In this document: one piece after another, positions 8,374-16,044 of the stretch
Numbering within the stretch: position 1 is the stretch's first letter
How the letters are laid out: each line of letters opens with the position of its first letter
Origin: Negativicutes bacterium
GTDB taxonomy: Bacteria > Bacillota_C > Negativicutes > Acidaminococcales > Acidaminococcaceae
Reading direction: 5' to 3'
NCBI GenBank assembly: GCA_009930275.1
Contig: RZYP01000019.1
Location: 1 to 27,305, forward strand
Length of the DNA stretch: 27,305 bases
The notes under the pieces: model-generated
What the model was told of the DNA's origin: nothing
The model's database searches: none
Seen by the model: only the letters and a program-made list of their open reading frames with translations
Translations under genes and position numbers: made by a program

Positions 8374-8430
8374 GCTATTAGTTCTTATATTTACGCTTAC
8401 AAAAAAAAAATTAATATTTATCAGACCAAT

Positions 8431-8476
8431 AAAAAAGTATCGTTACAAGATTAAAAACTAATCTCATAACGATACT
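8431..8476 (-). terminator. Rho-independent terminator of rnpB
   Basis: A perfect 10-bp stem (AGTATCGTTA at 8476-8467 paired with TAACGATACT at 8445-8436 on the minus strand) has further pairing inside (GATTA with TAATC). It is followed by six T residues (8436-8431). It sits 22 nt after the RNase P RNA 3' end. Confidence 0.88.
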
Positions 8477-8498
8477 CCAACTGTTTTCGATTATAAAT

Positions 8499-8850
8499 AT
8501 GAGTGCTCATTAAGCCGAGTTCTGTTCCGCAAAGCGGTGATAATCATTTATCTAGGCCTTCAGTTGCCTGAAGGCTCAAGCGACACAACCCGGAAGGATC
8601 AGCGGGCAGCTTCATCCCTTCCCTATTTGGTCTTGCTCCGAATGGGGTTTACCTAGCCAACCGATTACTCGATTGCTGGTGCGCTCTTACCGCACCGTTC
8701 CACCCTTACCGGCCTAAGCCGGCGGTACACATTTCTGTGGCACTTTCCCTGAGGTCACCCTCGCCGGGTGTTATCCGGCATTCTGCCCTGTGGAGCTCGG
8801 ACTTTCCTCGTCTGCCTCTCACGGCAGCCGCGATTATCTTTCGCACTCAT
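8499..8850 (-). ncRNA. rnpB: RNase P RNA (type A), catalytic subunit of RNase P
   Basis: RNase P RNA cleaves the 5' leader from tRNA precursors. The minus strand holds the universal core features in order: GAGGAAAGTCCGAGCTCC near the 5' side (CRI), the ACAGGGCAGAATGCCGG segment, GTAAGGGTGGAACGGTGCGG, AGAGCGCACC, AAACCCCAT, and near the 3' end GATAAATGATTATCACC followed by ACAGAACTCGGCTTA (CRV). The ends were set by P1: ATGAGTGC (8850-8843) pairs perfectly with GCACTCAT (8506-8499), giving about 352 nt. The layout fits the common ancestral type rather than the Bacillus type, judged by eye. It has its own promoter and terminator and lies between yhaM and mraZ. Confidence 0.96.
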
Positions 8851-8859
8851 ACCCAATCA

Positions 8860-8888
8860 AATTTATCACAACTAAAGTCTTCCGTCAA
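8860..8888 (-). promoter_or_regulatory. Promoter of rnpB
   Basis: The minus strand has TTGACG (8888-8883), a 17-nt spacer and TAAATT (8865-8860), with a TG extension. The predicted start near 8853 agrees with the RNA 5' end deduced from helix P1. The -35 box begins 3 nt past the yhaM stop codon. Confidence 0.8.
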
Positions 8889-8890
8889 GT

Positions 8891-9811
8891 CTACGAATAC
8901 AAATACCTTTGCAACATTTTGTTAAACTCCCAGTTGCCCTTATCCTCTTCCCTGCCAAACTGATTCATTATAGCATCAATCTCGTCAGCATAGTGAACAA
9001 CGAAGGCCTCCCGCGTAGCGCACGCCACAGGCGAACCCTTTTCATGCTCGCCATGGTGGGAAAGAATTATGTGAAGCAATTGCTGCAACTTTTCATCATC
9101 AATTTTTCCCCGTTTTTCAGCTGCAGCCTTTACCATCATAACCGTTATTGTAATGTGGCCAAGCAGACGACCTTCAGTAGTATAGGGGAAACCCATGTCG
9201 GGGGAAATCTCTTGCAGTTTGCCTACATCATGCAACAGAGCTCCTGCCAAGACCATATCTCTGTCCATGCCACCGATTTTCTCCGCCATTGCGCAGGCAA
9301 GTTCGGCGACAGAAACGGAATGATGAAGAAGTCCGCCTACGTAAGCATGATGTAATCTCATACCCGCCGGGTTAATCAAAAATTGCTTGTAAACCTCGCC
9401 GGAAAAAACTTCTTCAACTAATGACCGAAGGTCTTCATCAGCAATACCTGCAATCTGCGCTTTGAACCTTTTTTCATACTCGGCCAAATTAATATTCCCC
9501 TGAGGCAAAAGATGGCTGACATCCTCACCTGGTTTCACGTCTGCTATTTTTTGAATAATCAACTGCAGTGACATATCACCTGCAAATTTATTGATGTCAA
9601 CATTCCCTGCGACTCGTACTGCCTTCGGTGAGGTCAGCACTCGAAGCTTCTCGACTATTCCAGCTTCAAAGCAAATAAATGGCACACAGCCACTATTGTC
9701 TTCTATCAACCCTCGGGCAAAGACACCGCCATTGGATGAACTTCCAACTTTTTGCAAACGCAGCAGCACTATCTGTTCTATCTTCAAGCCTGCCTTGAAT
9801 TCATTAATCAT
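8891..9811 (-). CDS. YhaM-like 3'-5' exoribonuclease (OB fold plus HD domain)
   Basis: The product resembles Bacillus YhaM, a 3'-5' exoribonuclease acting in RNA turnover. The 306 residues contain an N-terminal OB-type nucleic acid-binding region (about 10-90) and an HD metal-dependent phosphohydrolase domain: LHHAYVGGLLHHS (153-165), ALLHDVGK (191-198) with the HD pair at 194-195, then GHITI and the SHHGEHEKGSP motif typical of the YhaM subfamily. The ATG at 9811 follows a GAGG site; the in-frame TTG at 9829 lacks one. A TATAAT with TGn extension at 9856-9851 is a likely promoter. The family match is strong; the exact substrate is not shown by the sequence. Confidence 0.9.
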   Translation of the reverse strand: MINEFKAGLKIEQIVLLRLQKVGSSSNGGVFARGLIEDNSGCVPFICFEAGIVEKLRVLTSPKAVRVAGNVDINKFAGDMSLQLIIQKIADVKPGEDVSHLLPQGNINLAEYEKRFKAQIAGIADEDLRSLVEEVFSGEVYKQFLINPAGMRLHHAYVGGLLHHSVSVAELACAMAEKIGGMDRDMVLAGALLHDVGKLQEISPDMGFPYTTEGRLLGHITITVMMVKAAAEKRGKIDDEKLQQLLHIILSHHGEHEKGSPVACATREAFVVHYADEIDAIMNQFGREEDKGNWEFNKMLQRYLYS

Positions 9812-9850
9812 CTTTGTCTTTCCTCGCAACTTCCCATAATATTTTTTCTA

Positions 9851-9859
9851 ATTATACCA
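9851..9859 (-). promoter_or_regulatory. Candidate extended -10 promoter for the yhaM-like gene
   Basis: The minus strand reads TGGTATAAT (9859-9851), a perfect -10 box with TG extension. It lies 40 nt upstream of the chosen ATG in the 73-nt gap after the nif3-like gene. No convincing -35 box is present. Confidence 0.5.
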
Positions 9860-9884
9860 CATCAAGCCTGATGAACTTAATTAT

Positions 9885-10997
9885 CTATAAATGCCGCAAA
9901 AGCTTGCTTTCATTGGCAACGAAAACTTCGACATCGTCTTCAACATTATTGATACATTCTTGTAAAGTTGCTCTCAGTTTAAGCAAAACAGGCATTTCAG
10001 TAGCTTGATGCCCTGCATCAACTAAATTCAAGCCAGCATCGAAAGCTTCCTGGGCTACATGATATTTAACATCTCCTGTTACCAGCGTATCAGCCCCTGC
10101 CTTGACTGCCTCTGCAATCAAATCCGCCCCGCTTCCTCCACAAACTGCTACTTTGTAAACCTGCTTGCCTGCGTCTGCAACCGTAACTTGATCAACCGAC
10201 AGAACGTTTTTCAACTTGTCCGCAAAGGCAGCCAAAGAAACTGCTTTTTCCAGGACGCCAACACGACCCAAACCCAAACCTGCAGATTGATTCTCCAGCG
10301 CAAAAACATCGTAAGCAGGTTCTTCATATGGATGAGCCTTAAGTACAGCACTTATCGTTTTTTGCAAGTCCATTTGTCTCACCAAGACTTCAATGCGTTT
10401 CTCCTTGGTTTTGGTCAAGACACTTTCTTGTCCTATAAAGGGGTTGCTGCCCTCCAGCGGCCGGAATTGCCCCACTCCTTCCATAACATACGCGCAGTCA
10501 GCATAATTGCCTATATGCCCGGCACCGACGATTCTTAAAGCAGCCAGCACCTCTTCGCAATGAGTTTCCGGCACAAAGACAACAAGCTTATAATGCCTGT
10601 CACAAGCAACTGGTTTCAATACGCTTGTCTGAGTTAAGCCCAAAATATCTGCCAGAACATCGTTGACTCCGCCTTCGGCTATATCAAGGTTAGTATGGGC
10701 AGAATATACTGCAATCTGCCTTTTTATCAATTCATAAACTAAAGCATTTTTACCATCGTTGCAAACGAGTTTTTTCATGGGCGCGAAAAAAAACGGATGA
10801 TGCGTAATAATCATATCGGTTTTTTGCAGGTACGCCTGCGTTGCGACCTCTTGCGTCAAATCAAGAGCCAGCATTATTTTTTTTACTTGCCAATTACGGT
10901 CGCCTAGCATAAGACCAACATTGTCCCATTCTTCTGCCAAATGACACGGCGCTAGCTTTTCCATTATCTGACAAATATCAGTAACACTTGTCCCCAC
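9885..10997 (-). CDS. Nif3-like dinuclear metal centre protein (YqfO/GTP cyclohydrolase I type 2 family)
   Basis: This is a Nif3/DUF34-family metal-binding protein whose physiological role is not settled. The 370-residue product matches the long Firmicute form (about 370 residues) with a PII-like middle domain (about 130-230) inserted between the two Nif3 halves. Metal-ligand motifs are EEWDNVGL (22-29), THHPFFF (65-71), SAHTNLD (about 102-108), TGDVKYH and DAGHQATE near the C-terminus. GTG at 10997 is chosen because GGAGG lies 9 nt upstream and the protein then starts at the family N-terminus. The longer reading frame to 11051 is the trmK region read out of frame. It overlaps the end of trmK by 20 nt, as in the Bacillus trmK-yqfO pair. 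Confidence 0.93.
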   Translation of the reverse strand: MGTSVTDICQIMEKLAPCHLAEEWDNVGLMLGDRNWQVKKIMLALDLTQEVATQAYLQKTDMIITHHPFFFAPMKKLVCNDGKNALVYELIKRQIAVYSAHTNLDIAEGGVNDVLADILGLTQTSVLKPVACDRHYKLVVFVPETHCEEVLAALRIVGAGHIGNYADCAYVMEGVGQFRPLEGSNPFIGQESVLTKTKEKRIEVLVRQMDLQKTISAVLKAHPYEEPAYDVFALENQSAGLGLGRVGVLEKAVSLAAFADKLKNVLSVDQVTVADAGKQVYKVAVCGGSGADLIAEAVKAGADTLVTGDVKYHVAQEAFDAGLNLVDAGHQATEMPVLLKLRATLQECINNVEDDVEVFVANESKLLRHL

Positions 10998-11676
10998 GAG
11001 CAATCGCCTCCAGATCTTTTTTGAAATTGGCAAAAAGGCTGTATTTTTCACTTTTTTTCGCTTGTTCGCTCTTCTCCATTGAAGTAATTAGCTTATCATA
11101 GTGCGCAATCAACTGTTGTATGTGTTTCTTCAAAAGTGCATGCCCTGCTTCCAATAAGCGCGGCCCAATTTCGTAAACCACCGCAGGATATTCTTTTTCA
11201 ACACCACGCTCTAAAATTAATATTTCATAAATTTTGCCTGCCTCTTCTACCAAATCCTCACCAGTAATTTTCCAGCCATGCTTAATACTCCACATTCTTA
11301 AATTGGGAGCTCCATTCATGGGCTGCAGAATAATTCTCTCTGCGGCCTCCGCCGTCTGGAATGAATTCTCTAAAATTTCAATCATACTGCCAGCTCCCAT
11401 GCCGGCAATAACTATTATATCGGTTTCGCCCGGTTCGATTATTTTCAAACCGTCTCCTTGCCTAACAGTCACAAAGTCCTGTAAGCCAAAAAAATCTATT
11501 GTATTCTGCGCAGCAAGGCATGGTCCACTGGCAATATCCCCCGCGATGGCAAAGGATATTTTCCCCTGTTGTACCAATAAAGTCGGCAAATAGGCGTGAT
11601 CCGTGCCAACATCAACTACGCTTTTTCCAGAAGGCACCCATTTTGCTACAGCTTCTAAGCGAGCTCCAAAAGACAT
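10978..11676 (-). CDS. trmK: tRNA (adenine(22)-N1)-methyltransferase TrmK
   Basis: TrmK methylates N1 of A22 in tRNA using SAM. The 232-residue product has the family N-terminus (RLEAVAKWVPSG), the SAM-binding motif VVDVGTDHAYLP (20-31), GDI at motif II, IAGMGAGSMIEIL (motif IV region) and QPMNGAPNLRMW, followed by a C-terminal helical region. The ATG at 11676 follows GGAGGG by 5 nt; the longer in-frame extension runs into the tRNA and terminator and is rejected. A terminator stem ends 14 nt upstream, so trmK is probably expressed by readthrough from the tRNA promoter or from a promoter I could not recognise. It is the Bacillus yqfN equivalent, adjacent to rpoD and nif3 as there. Confidence 0.93.
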   Translation of the reverse strand: MSFGARLEAVAKWVPSGKSVVDVGTDHAYLPTLLVQQGKISFAIAGDIASGPCLAAQNTIDFFGLQDFVTVRQGDGLKIIEPGETDIIVIAGMGAGSMIEILENSFQTAEAAERIILQPMNGAPNLRMWSIKHGWKITGEDLVEEAGKIYEILILERGVEKEYPAVVYEIGPRLLEAGHALLKKHIQQLIAHYDKLITSMEKSEQAKKSEKYSLFANFKKDLEAIARGDKCY

Positions 11677-11690
11677 TTTTTCCCTCCATA

Positions 11691-11722
11691 TACAAAAAGC
11701 GAAGCCCAAAGGCTTCGCTTTT
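11691..11722 (-). terminator. Terminator after the tRNA-CAU gene (bidirectional-looking)
   Basis: The minus strand shows AAGCGAAGCC, a short loop and GGCTTCGCTT, followed by TTTTTG. The plus strand also ends in TTTTCTTTGTTT, so the stem could work both ways. It begins 12 nt after the tRNA 3' end and stops just before the trmK ribosome binding site. Confidence 0.85.
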
Positions 11723-11733
11723 CTTTGTTTGAT

Positions 11734-11808
11734 TGGTGGGCCCACCTGGGATCGAACCAGGGACCAACCGGTTATGAGCCGGTGGCTCTACCGCTGAGCT
11801 ATAGGCCC
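11734..11808 (-). tRNA. tRNA with CAU anticodon, most likely tRNA-Ile2 (lysidine type)
   Basis: The 75-nt minus-strand sequence folds as a full cloverleaf. It has acceptor GGGCCTA/TGGGCCC, D arm AGCTCAGCGGTAGAGC, anticodon stem CCGG-CTCATAA-CCGG, T arm CCTGG-TTCGATC-CCAGG and an encoded CCA. The anticodon is CAU. It is not an initiator, because the 1-72 pair is a normal G-C. C4-G69 and C5-G68, known determinants for lysidine synthetase TilS, are present, which favours Ile2 (reading AUA) over elongator Met. That distinction is an inference. Confidence 0.93.
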
Positions 11809-11850
11809 GATTAGCCTGTCACGGGCAACCCCGAAATAGCCAACGAAGTC

Positions 11851-11879
11851 ATTTTATAATAAAACAAACTCAATGTCAA
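11851..11879 (-). promoter_or_regulatory. Strong promoter for the tRNA-CAU gene
   Basis: The minus strand has TTGACA (11879-11874), a 17-nt spacer and TAAAAT (11856-11851), close to the sigma-A consensus. It starts 11 nt after the rpoD stop. Transcription would begin near 11844, giving a leader of about 36 nt before the tRNA. Confidence 0.82.
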
Positions 11880-11889
11880 GCCACACAAG

Positions 11890-13470
11890 TCATTCCAGAA
11901 AATCTTTTAAGCGTTTGCTGCGGCTTGGATGCCTTAACTTTCTCAGGGCCTTGGCTTCAATCTGGCGTATACGCTCCCTGGTAACACCAAAATGTTGTCC
12001 AACTTCCTCCAAAGTGCGAGATCTTCCGTCCTCAAGACCAAAGCGTAACTCAAGAACTTTTTTCTCACGCAAGGTAAGAGTTTCCAAAACCTCGCCCAGC
12101 TGCTCACGCAACAAAGTAAAGGAAGCTGCGTCTGCCGGCGCTGGCGCGTCATGATCTTCTATGAAATCGCCCAAGTGAGAATCTTCTTCTTCACCTATCG
12201 GCGTTTCCAGGGAAACCGGTTCTTGAGCGATTTTCATAATCTCTCGAACTCTTTCCACGCTGATGTCCATTTCTTTAGCAATCTCCTCGGGCATTGGTTC
12301 CCTGCCGAGCTCTTGCAAAAGTTGCCGAGAAACACGAACTAATTTATTAATTGTTTCTACCATATGCACCGGTATTCTTATAGTCCTTGCCTGGTCGGCA
12401 ATTGCCCTTGTAATTGCCTGCCTTATCCACCATGTAGCATATGTGCTGAATTTAAATCCTTTATTGTAATCAAATTTTTCAACAGCTTTGATCAGGCCCA
12501 AGTTGCCCTCCTGAATCAAATCCAAAAATAGCATGCCTCTGCCAACGTATCTTTTGGCAATACTTACAACCAGACGCAAATTGGCCTCTGACAGGCAGCG
12601 TTTCGCATCCTCTCCTTGGGTGACAATCTGCTGCAATGTTTTTTTAAATAACTCATTGCAATTGTCCCATCCAAGAAAGACCTCGGCATCATTGGCTGTA
12701 GCAAGTTGTTTTTTAGCGGTATCAAGAAGTTCCTTTATTTCAAGCAGATAACTGGCCTCAATATCAGACGTCTGTTTTTTCAACACAGCTTTCCTTTTAT
12801 TAGCCGTAAGATTAATCTTACTGTCTGCAAGCAGCCTCTGAATTCTTCCAAGCTCATCTTTTGTGAATTCCTCACACATTTCCTGAAAATCAGAGTTTTT
12901 AATGATTTTGCCAGTAGCATGAGCCGCCGTGAGTTTCGAAAAAACCTTATTTACAGAACGAGCCTCATACCAGCTGATTTCTTTTTGCAGCAACTCATTA
13001 GCACGAAGCAGCATTCCTTTGGTATCAGTCTCATCAGGCAAAACCAGCAGAACATGCTCAGTAACCTCATTAGCTAAAATCTTTTCGGCCTGATTTCCCT
13101 TATCCATGCGTTTTGCCAATTTAATCTCATCTTCACCCACAAGAAGAGGAACCCGGCCAATTTCTTTTAAATACATACGAACCGGATCGTCTATGCTAAC
13201 GCCTTCCGGAACTGTCAGGTTAACAAGTTCGTGTTCAGCAATAGGCTCCTCTTCGACGCCTTCACCAGTAGGCGGTCCGACAGTATCATCAATAACTTCT
13301 ATTCCCTTCCTGGAAATCAGATCGTACATGTCTTCCATGTCATCAGTGCTCATTTCTTCAGCGCTCTGCATGGAATCCATTATTTCGCGATAGGTGAGAA
13401 CGCCGCCATGGCTCTTCCCCTTATGTAAAAGTTCTTCTACCTGCTCTGTCGAAATCTTTTCATTTGCCAT
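11890..13470 (-). CDS. rpoD: Major sigma factor RpoD (SigA) with a large insertion before region 2
   Basis: This is the primary sigma factor of RNA polymerase. The 526 residues comprise region 1.1 (about 1-85), region 1.2 with [17 protein letters not shown] (94-110), regions 2.1-2.4 from [19 protein letters not shown] (294-312) to [15 protein letters not shown] (346-360), region 3 (about 367-455) and region 4 with the helix-turn-helix [20 protein letters not shown] (486-505). Low-GC Gram-positive SigA is usually about 370 residues. The excess is one insertion of about 160 residues (roughly 127-285) at the site of the non-conserved region of proteobacterial sigma-70. The ATG at 13470 follows AAGGAGGG by 6 nt. 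It lies 44 nt downstream of dnaG, the conserved dnaG-rpoD pair. Confidence 0.97.
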   Translation of the reverse strand: MANEKISTEQVEELLHKGKSHGGVLTYREIMDSMQSAEEMSTDDMEDMYDLISRKGIEVIDDTVGPPTGEGVEEEPIAEHELVNLTVPEGVSIDDPVRMYLKEIGRVPLLVGEDEIKLAKRMDKGNQAEKILANEVTEHVLLVLPDETDTKGMLLRANELLQKEISWYEARSVNKVFSKLTAAHATGKIIKNSDFQEMCEEFTKDELGRIQRLLADSKINLTANKRKAVLKKQTSDIEASYLLEIKELLDTAKKQLATANDAEVFLGWDNCNELFKKTLQQIVTQGEDAKRCLSEANLRLVVSIAKRYVGRGMLFLDLIQEGNLGLIKAVEKFDYNKGFKFSTYATWWIRQAITRAIADQARTIRIPVHMVETINKLVRVSRQLLQELGREPMPEEIAKEMDISVERVREIMKIAQEPVSLETPIGEEEDSHLGDFIEDHDAPAPADAASFTLLREQLGEVLETLTLREKKVLELRFGLEDGRSRTLEEVGQHFGVTRERIRQIEAKALRKLRHPSRSKRLKDFLE

Positions 13471-13514
13471 TGCGTTCCCTCCTTTCCGTTATTATTAGTC
13501 GTAAAACATAACTA

Positions 13515-15326
13515 TCAAAACGTTTTTTTAATTTCATTCTTTAATCGCTGACTTTCTGCTAATATTCGCTGACTTTCTGTTAATTCCTGCAAAAATTTTT
13601 CATCACCATCTCGTTCATATTCCGACGCCAGTCTGCTATGATATTCGTATTCCTTCTCTAACCTTGATATCTTCAACTGTCTGACACAATCGCTTATCAT
13701 CTGATTCGCCGCATCTACAGTAACATCCAACTGCAAGATTACTTCCAGTTCGGCCGCGCCATCTTCCGGCATTTCTGCAAAAAGGTCGGCAACAACATTT
13801 GGACTTTTCTTTACAAATAAATCATTGAAATTTCGAAAGATTGCTGTTCTTTTCTCATCGCAGAACCCAATTTTGTCAATTTCCGCAAGAAAAGTTGGTG
13901 TAACCGTTCCGCTGCCGACACCGTTTATGATTGCAAACAGCAAATACCTCTCAGCTTGTTCGACAGGGTTTATCTGGGTTTCCCTTTTTCTTTGTCTCAG
14001 GAAATCATCAGAGGTAGCTACGCCCTTACCGCGCCTGATTTTCTTATACTCGTTTACAATCAAATTCTCATCTATTGTGAGCTTTTGGGCTAAAGTCCGA
14101 ATGCGTCTTACCACCTCAATGTCACTTTTGCATTCTAATAGGAACGGTAGTATATTCGACACGGTCTTAACTTTTCCTTCCAAATTAGAAAAATTATTCT
14201 GTTCCAATGTCCGTTCTATTTGAAAATCAACGCCGGAAGCCGCCTGACTGATCAGTTTTAAAAAAGCATCCTTGCCTTCACTTCTGATAAACTCGTCCGG
14301 ATCTTTTCCTTTGGTCACTACCAGCACTTTTACATCGAGTCCGACCTTCAAGGCAATTGGAATGGCATCCATAGCTGCTTTCAACCCCGCCTCATCGCTG
14401 TCAAAAGAAAAAACAACCTCTGGCGCAACCCGCGAAATTAAATTAGCGTGTTGTTCCGTGAAAGCTGTTCCCATTGAAGCGACAGCCCAATCAATGCCCG
14501 CAGCATGCAAACTAATGGCGTCCATGTGGCCTTCAACAACGATAATTTGCCTATGTTCCTTACCAGCCTTAAAAGCAACATCCATCCCAAACAAAATTGA
14601 GCGCTTTGTGAACCACTCAGTTTCACCGGTATTGAGATATTTAGGAGTTCCCTTGCCAATAGCCCGACCGGTAAAACCGACAACCCTTCCTCTCGCATCC
14701 TTGATGGGAATCATGATACGCTCTCTGAAACGATCGTACGTACTTGCATCATCACGTCTCACGATCAGGCCAGCTCTGGCCAAAAGTTCGTCGCTTACAC
14801 CTCTCTTGCTCAACGCGTTACGAAGAGTATGATAATCAGGGGCCGCCAACCCTATTGAAAATCTCTCAATAATTTTCAAATCAATGCCCCGCCCTGCCAA
14901 ATATTCCAGTGCGCCTTTGCCGTATTCAGTCTTCAGCAGACACGCCTGAAAAAACCTGACCGCCAAATCATTGACATCAAAAATCTGTCGGGAAGTCTTC
15001 TCCTTAATTATTTCCTGTTCCGTTTTCTGTTTTTCCGGTATAGGTATGCCAAATTTATTTGCCAAAATTTTGACAGCCTCAGGAAAGCTAGTGTTTTCAA
15101 TTTTCATGACAAAATTAAAAACATCTCCACCTGCGTGGCACCCAAAACAATGGAACAAGTTTTTTCCAGGTGTAACCGTAAAAGAAGCCGTTTTTTCGCC
15201 ATGAAAAGGGCAACATCCCCAATAACGGTTGCCTTTCTTTTTCAGAGCAACATATTCTGAAACAACTTTAACTATATCCGCTTGTGCCCGAACCTGTTCC
15301 TTAAAACTTTCATAAACATCATTCAT
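13515..15326 (-). CDS. dnaG: DNA primase DnaG
   Basis: DnaG makes RNA primers for DNA replication. The 603 residues show the CHC2 zinc-binding domain (C39, H42, C60, C63 in CPFHGEK and FHCFGCHAGG), the catalytic core with RFRERIMIPIKDARGRVVGFTGR, and the TOPRIM domain with IIVVEGHMDAIS and FSFDSDEAGLKAA. The divergent C-terminal part (about 440-603) is where the helicase-binding domain should lie. The last residues hold a 7-residue tandem repeat (ESQRILA-ESQRLKN). The ATG at 15326 matches the usual N-terminus and follows a weak GGGTG site. It lies head-to-head with the lptA-like gene and upstream of rpoD. Confidence 0.97.
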   Translation of the reverse strand: MNDVYESFKEQVRAQADIVKVVSEYVALKKKGNRYWGCCPFHGEKTASFTVTPGKNLFHCFGCHAGGDVFNFVMKIENTSFPEAVKILANKFGIPIPEKQKTEQEIIKEKTSRQIFDVNDLAVRFFQACLLKTEYGKGALEYLAGRGIDLKIIERFSIGLAAPDYHTLRNALSKRGVSDELLARAGLIVRRDDASTYDRFRERIMIPIKDARGRVVGFTGRAIGKGTPKYLNTGETEWFTKRSILFGMDVAFKAGKEHRQIIVVEGHMDAISLHAAGIDWAVASMGTAFTEQHANLISRVAPEVVFSFDSDEAGLKAAMDAIPIALKVGLDVKVLVVTKGKDPDEFIRSEGKDAFLKLISQAASGVDFQIERTLEQNNFSNLEGKVKTVSNILPFLLECKSDIEVVRRIRTLAQKLTIDENLIVNEYKKIRRGKGVATSDDFLRQRKRETQINPVEQAERYLLFAIINGVGSGTVTPTFLAEIDKIGFCDEKRTAIFRNFNDLFVKKSPNVVADLFAEMPEDGAAELEVILQLDVTVDAANQMISDCVRQLKISRLEKEYEYHSRLASEYERDGDEKFLQELTESQRILAESQRLKNEIKKTF

Positions 15327-15366
15327 AAATACACCCGTTACACCAATTCAAGAAACTTACTGTTTT

Positions 15367-15372
15367 ATTATA
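15367..15372 (-). promoter_or_regulatory. Candidate -10 box for dnaG-rpoD
   Basis: A TATAAT lies on the minus strand 40 nt upstream of the dnaG ATG in the divergent intergenic region. No clear -35 box is present at 16-18 nt, only an A-rich tract. It is weak evidence, supported by position only. Confidence 0.4.
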
Positions 15373-15435
15373 TTCAATATGGATGGTTTTTTTCCTCTTT
15401 TTAGATGAAAGAATTTTCTTGGCTAACATATAAAC

Positions 15436-15464
15436 TGTTATTTTAACAAAATATTTGATATAAT
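15436..15464 (+). promoter_or_regulatory. Promoter of the lptA-like gene
   Basis: TATAAT at 15459-15464 is preceded by TGA (extended -10). The -35 position holds only TGTTAT (15436-15441) at 17 nt. Transcription would start near 15471, giving a very short leader containing the GGAGGG site at 15475-15480. Confidence 0.6.
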
Positions 15465-15487
15465 TAGTTTTTACGGAGGGCATCGCC

Positions 15488-16012
15488 ATGAAAAAACTTT
15501 TAGCAATTATATTTATAATTTTATTGTTTCCGGCAACTTGCTTGGCAAAACCGGTCATAAAATGTGACAAACAGACATTTGATCCCATAACATTTACATA
15601 CTACCTTGAAGGCAATGTTTCTGTCGAGACTGGAAATAGGCTGATTACCGCCAACAAGGCTCAAGTGGAATTATATTCCTTGGAGGTATATGCCGAAGGC
15701 AACATCAGGCTTACCCAGGATAATATTGTTTTTACCGGAGACACCGTGCATGTTTACGGTAGTGACAAAACAGCGGTAGTTAATGGCAACATAAATTTTG
15801 CCGACGGCAGCACAACTATTTCTGCCAATAAAGCTACCTTCAACTGGCGTACAAAAGACGCAGTTTTTGAAGGGAATATACTTATCAGCGCGGATGAAAC
15901 CGCTTTCGCCGGCTCGACCCAAAGCATCCTGTCCACCGTTAAAACAGAGTCCGGAAAAATTGCAACGGATAGAATTATATACAACGTCCGAACTAAAAAA
16001 TTCCACGATTAA
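15488..16012 (+). CDS. Secreted LptA/OstA-like protein, probable LPS-transport component
   Basis: The 174-residue product has a signal peptide (MKK, hydrophobic core to about residue 15, ATCLA before a likely signal peptidase I cut near residue 20). After it come repeated short beta-strand units of the EGNV, AEGNIRLTQ, NGNINFADG and FEGNILISADE type that form the OstA/LptA jellyroll. Known family members carry lipopolysaccharide across the periplasm, so it is expected only in a diderm cell. It could be LptA itself or a paralogue. A single LptA_N domain and small size favour LptA-like. It is the only plus-strand gene here, divergent from dnaG and convergent with ppsR. The ATG follows GGAGGG by 7 nt. 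Confidence 0.85.
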   Translation: MKKLLAIIFIILLFPATCLAKPVIKCDKQTFDPITFTYYLEGNVSVETGNRLITANKAQVELYSLEVYAEGNIRLTQDNIVFTGDTVHVYGSDKTAVVNGNINFADGSTTISANKATFNWRTKDAVFEGNILISADETAFAGSTQSILSTVKTESGKIATDRIIYNVRTKKFHD

Positions 16013-16040
16013 AACAACCCCCGCAATTGCGGGGGTTGTT
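16013..16040. terminator. Bidirectional terminator between lptA-like and ppsR
   Basis: A perfect 12-bp stem (AACAACCCCCGC with GCGGGGGTTGTT) and an AATT loop begin right after the lptA-like stop. It is followed by TATTTT on the plus strand and by TTTTAAT on the minus strand. It serves both convergent genes. Confidence 0.9.
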
Positions 16041-16044
16041 TATT

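Noticed and set aside
8374..8430. Poly-A and AT-rich tract between the rnpB terminator and the mraZ promoter
   Set aside because: I see no further structure. It may act as an UP-element-like tract, but nothing specific supports this.
10059..10538. A 159-codon plus-strand frame opposite the nif3-like gene
   Set aside because: It is a shadow of a conserved gene, with no start signal and no recognisable domain.
11000..11051. Extension of the nif3-like frame to 11051
   Set aside because: Those codons are trmK read in another frame. The GTG at 10997 has a good GGAGG site and fits the family length.
11677..11745. Extension of trmK upstream of 11676
   Set aside because: It would translate the terminator hairpin and the tRNA 3' end. 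The ATG at 11676 has a GGAGGG site.
14272..14832. A 186-codon plus-strand open frame opposite dnaG
   Set aside because: It lies wholly inside the conserved TOPRIM-containing part of dnaG and has no supporting start signal.
15319..15588. An 89-codon minus-strand frame upstream of dnaG, overlapping lptA-like
   Set aside because: It spans the divergent promoter region and the signal-peptide codons of the opposite gene. It has no ribosome binding site or family resemblance.
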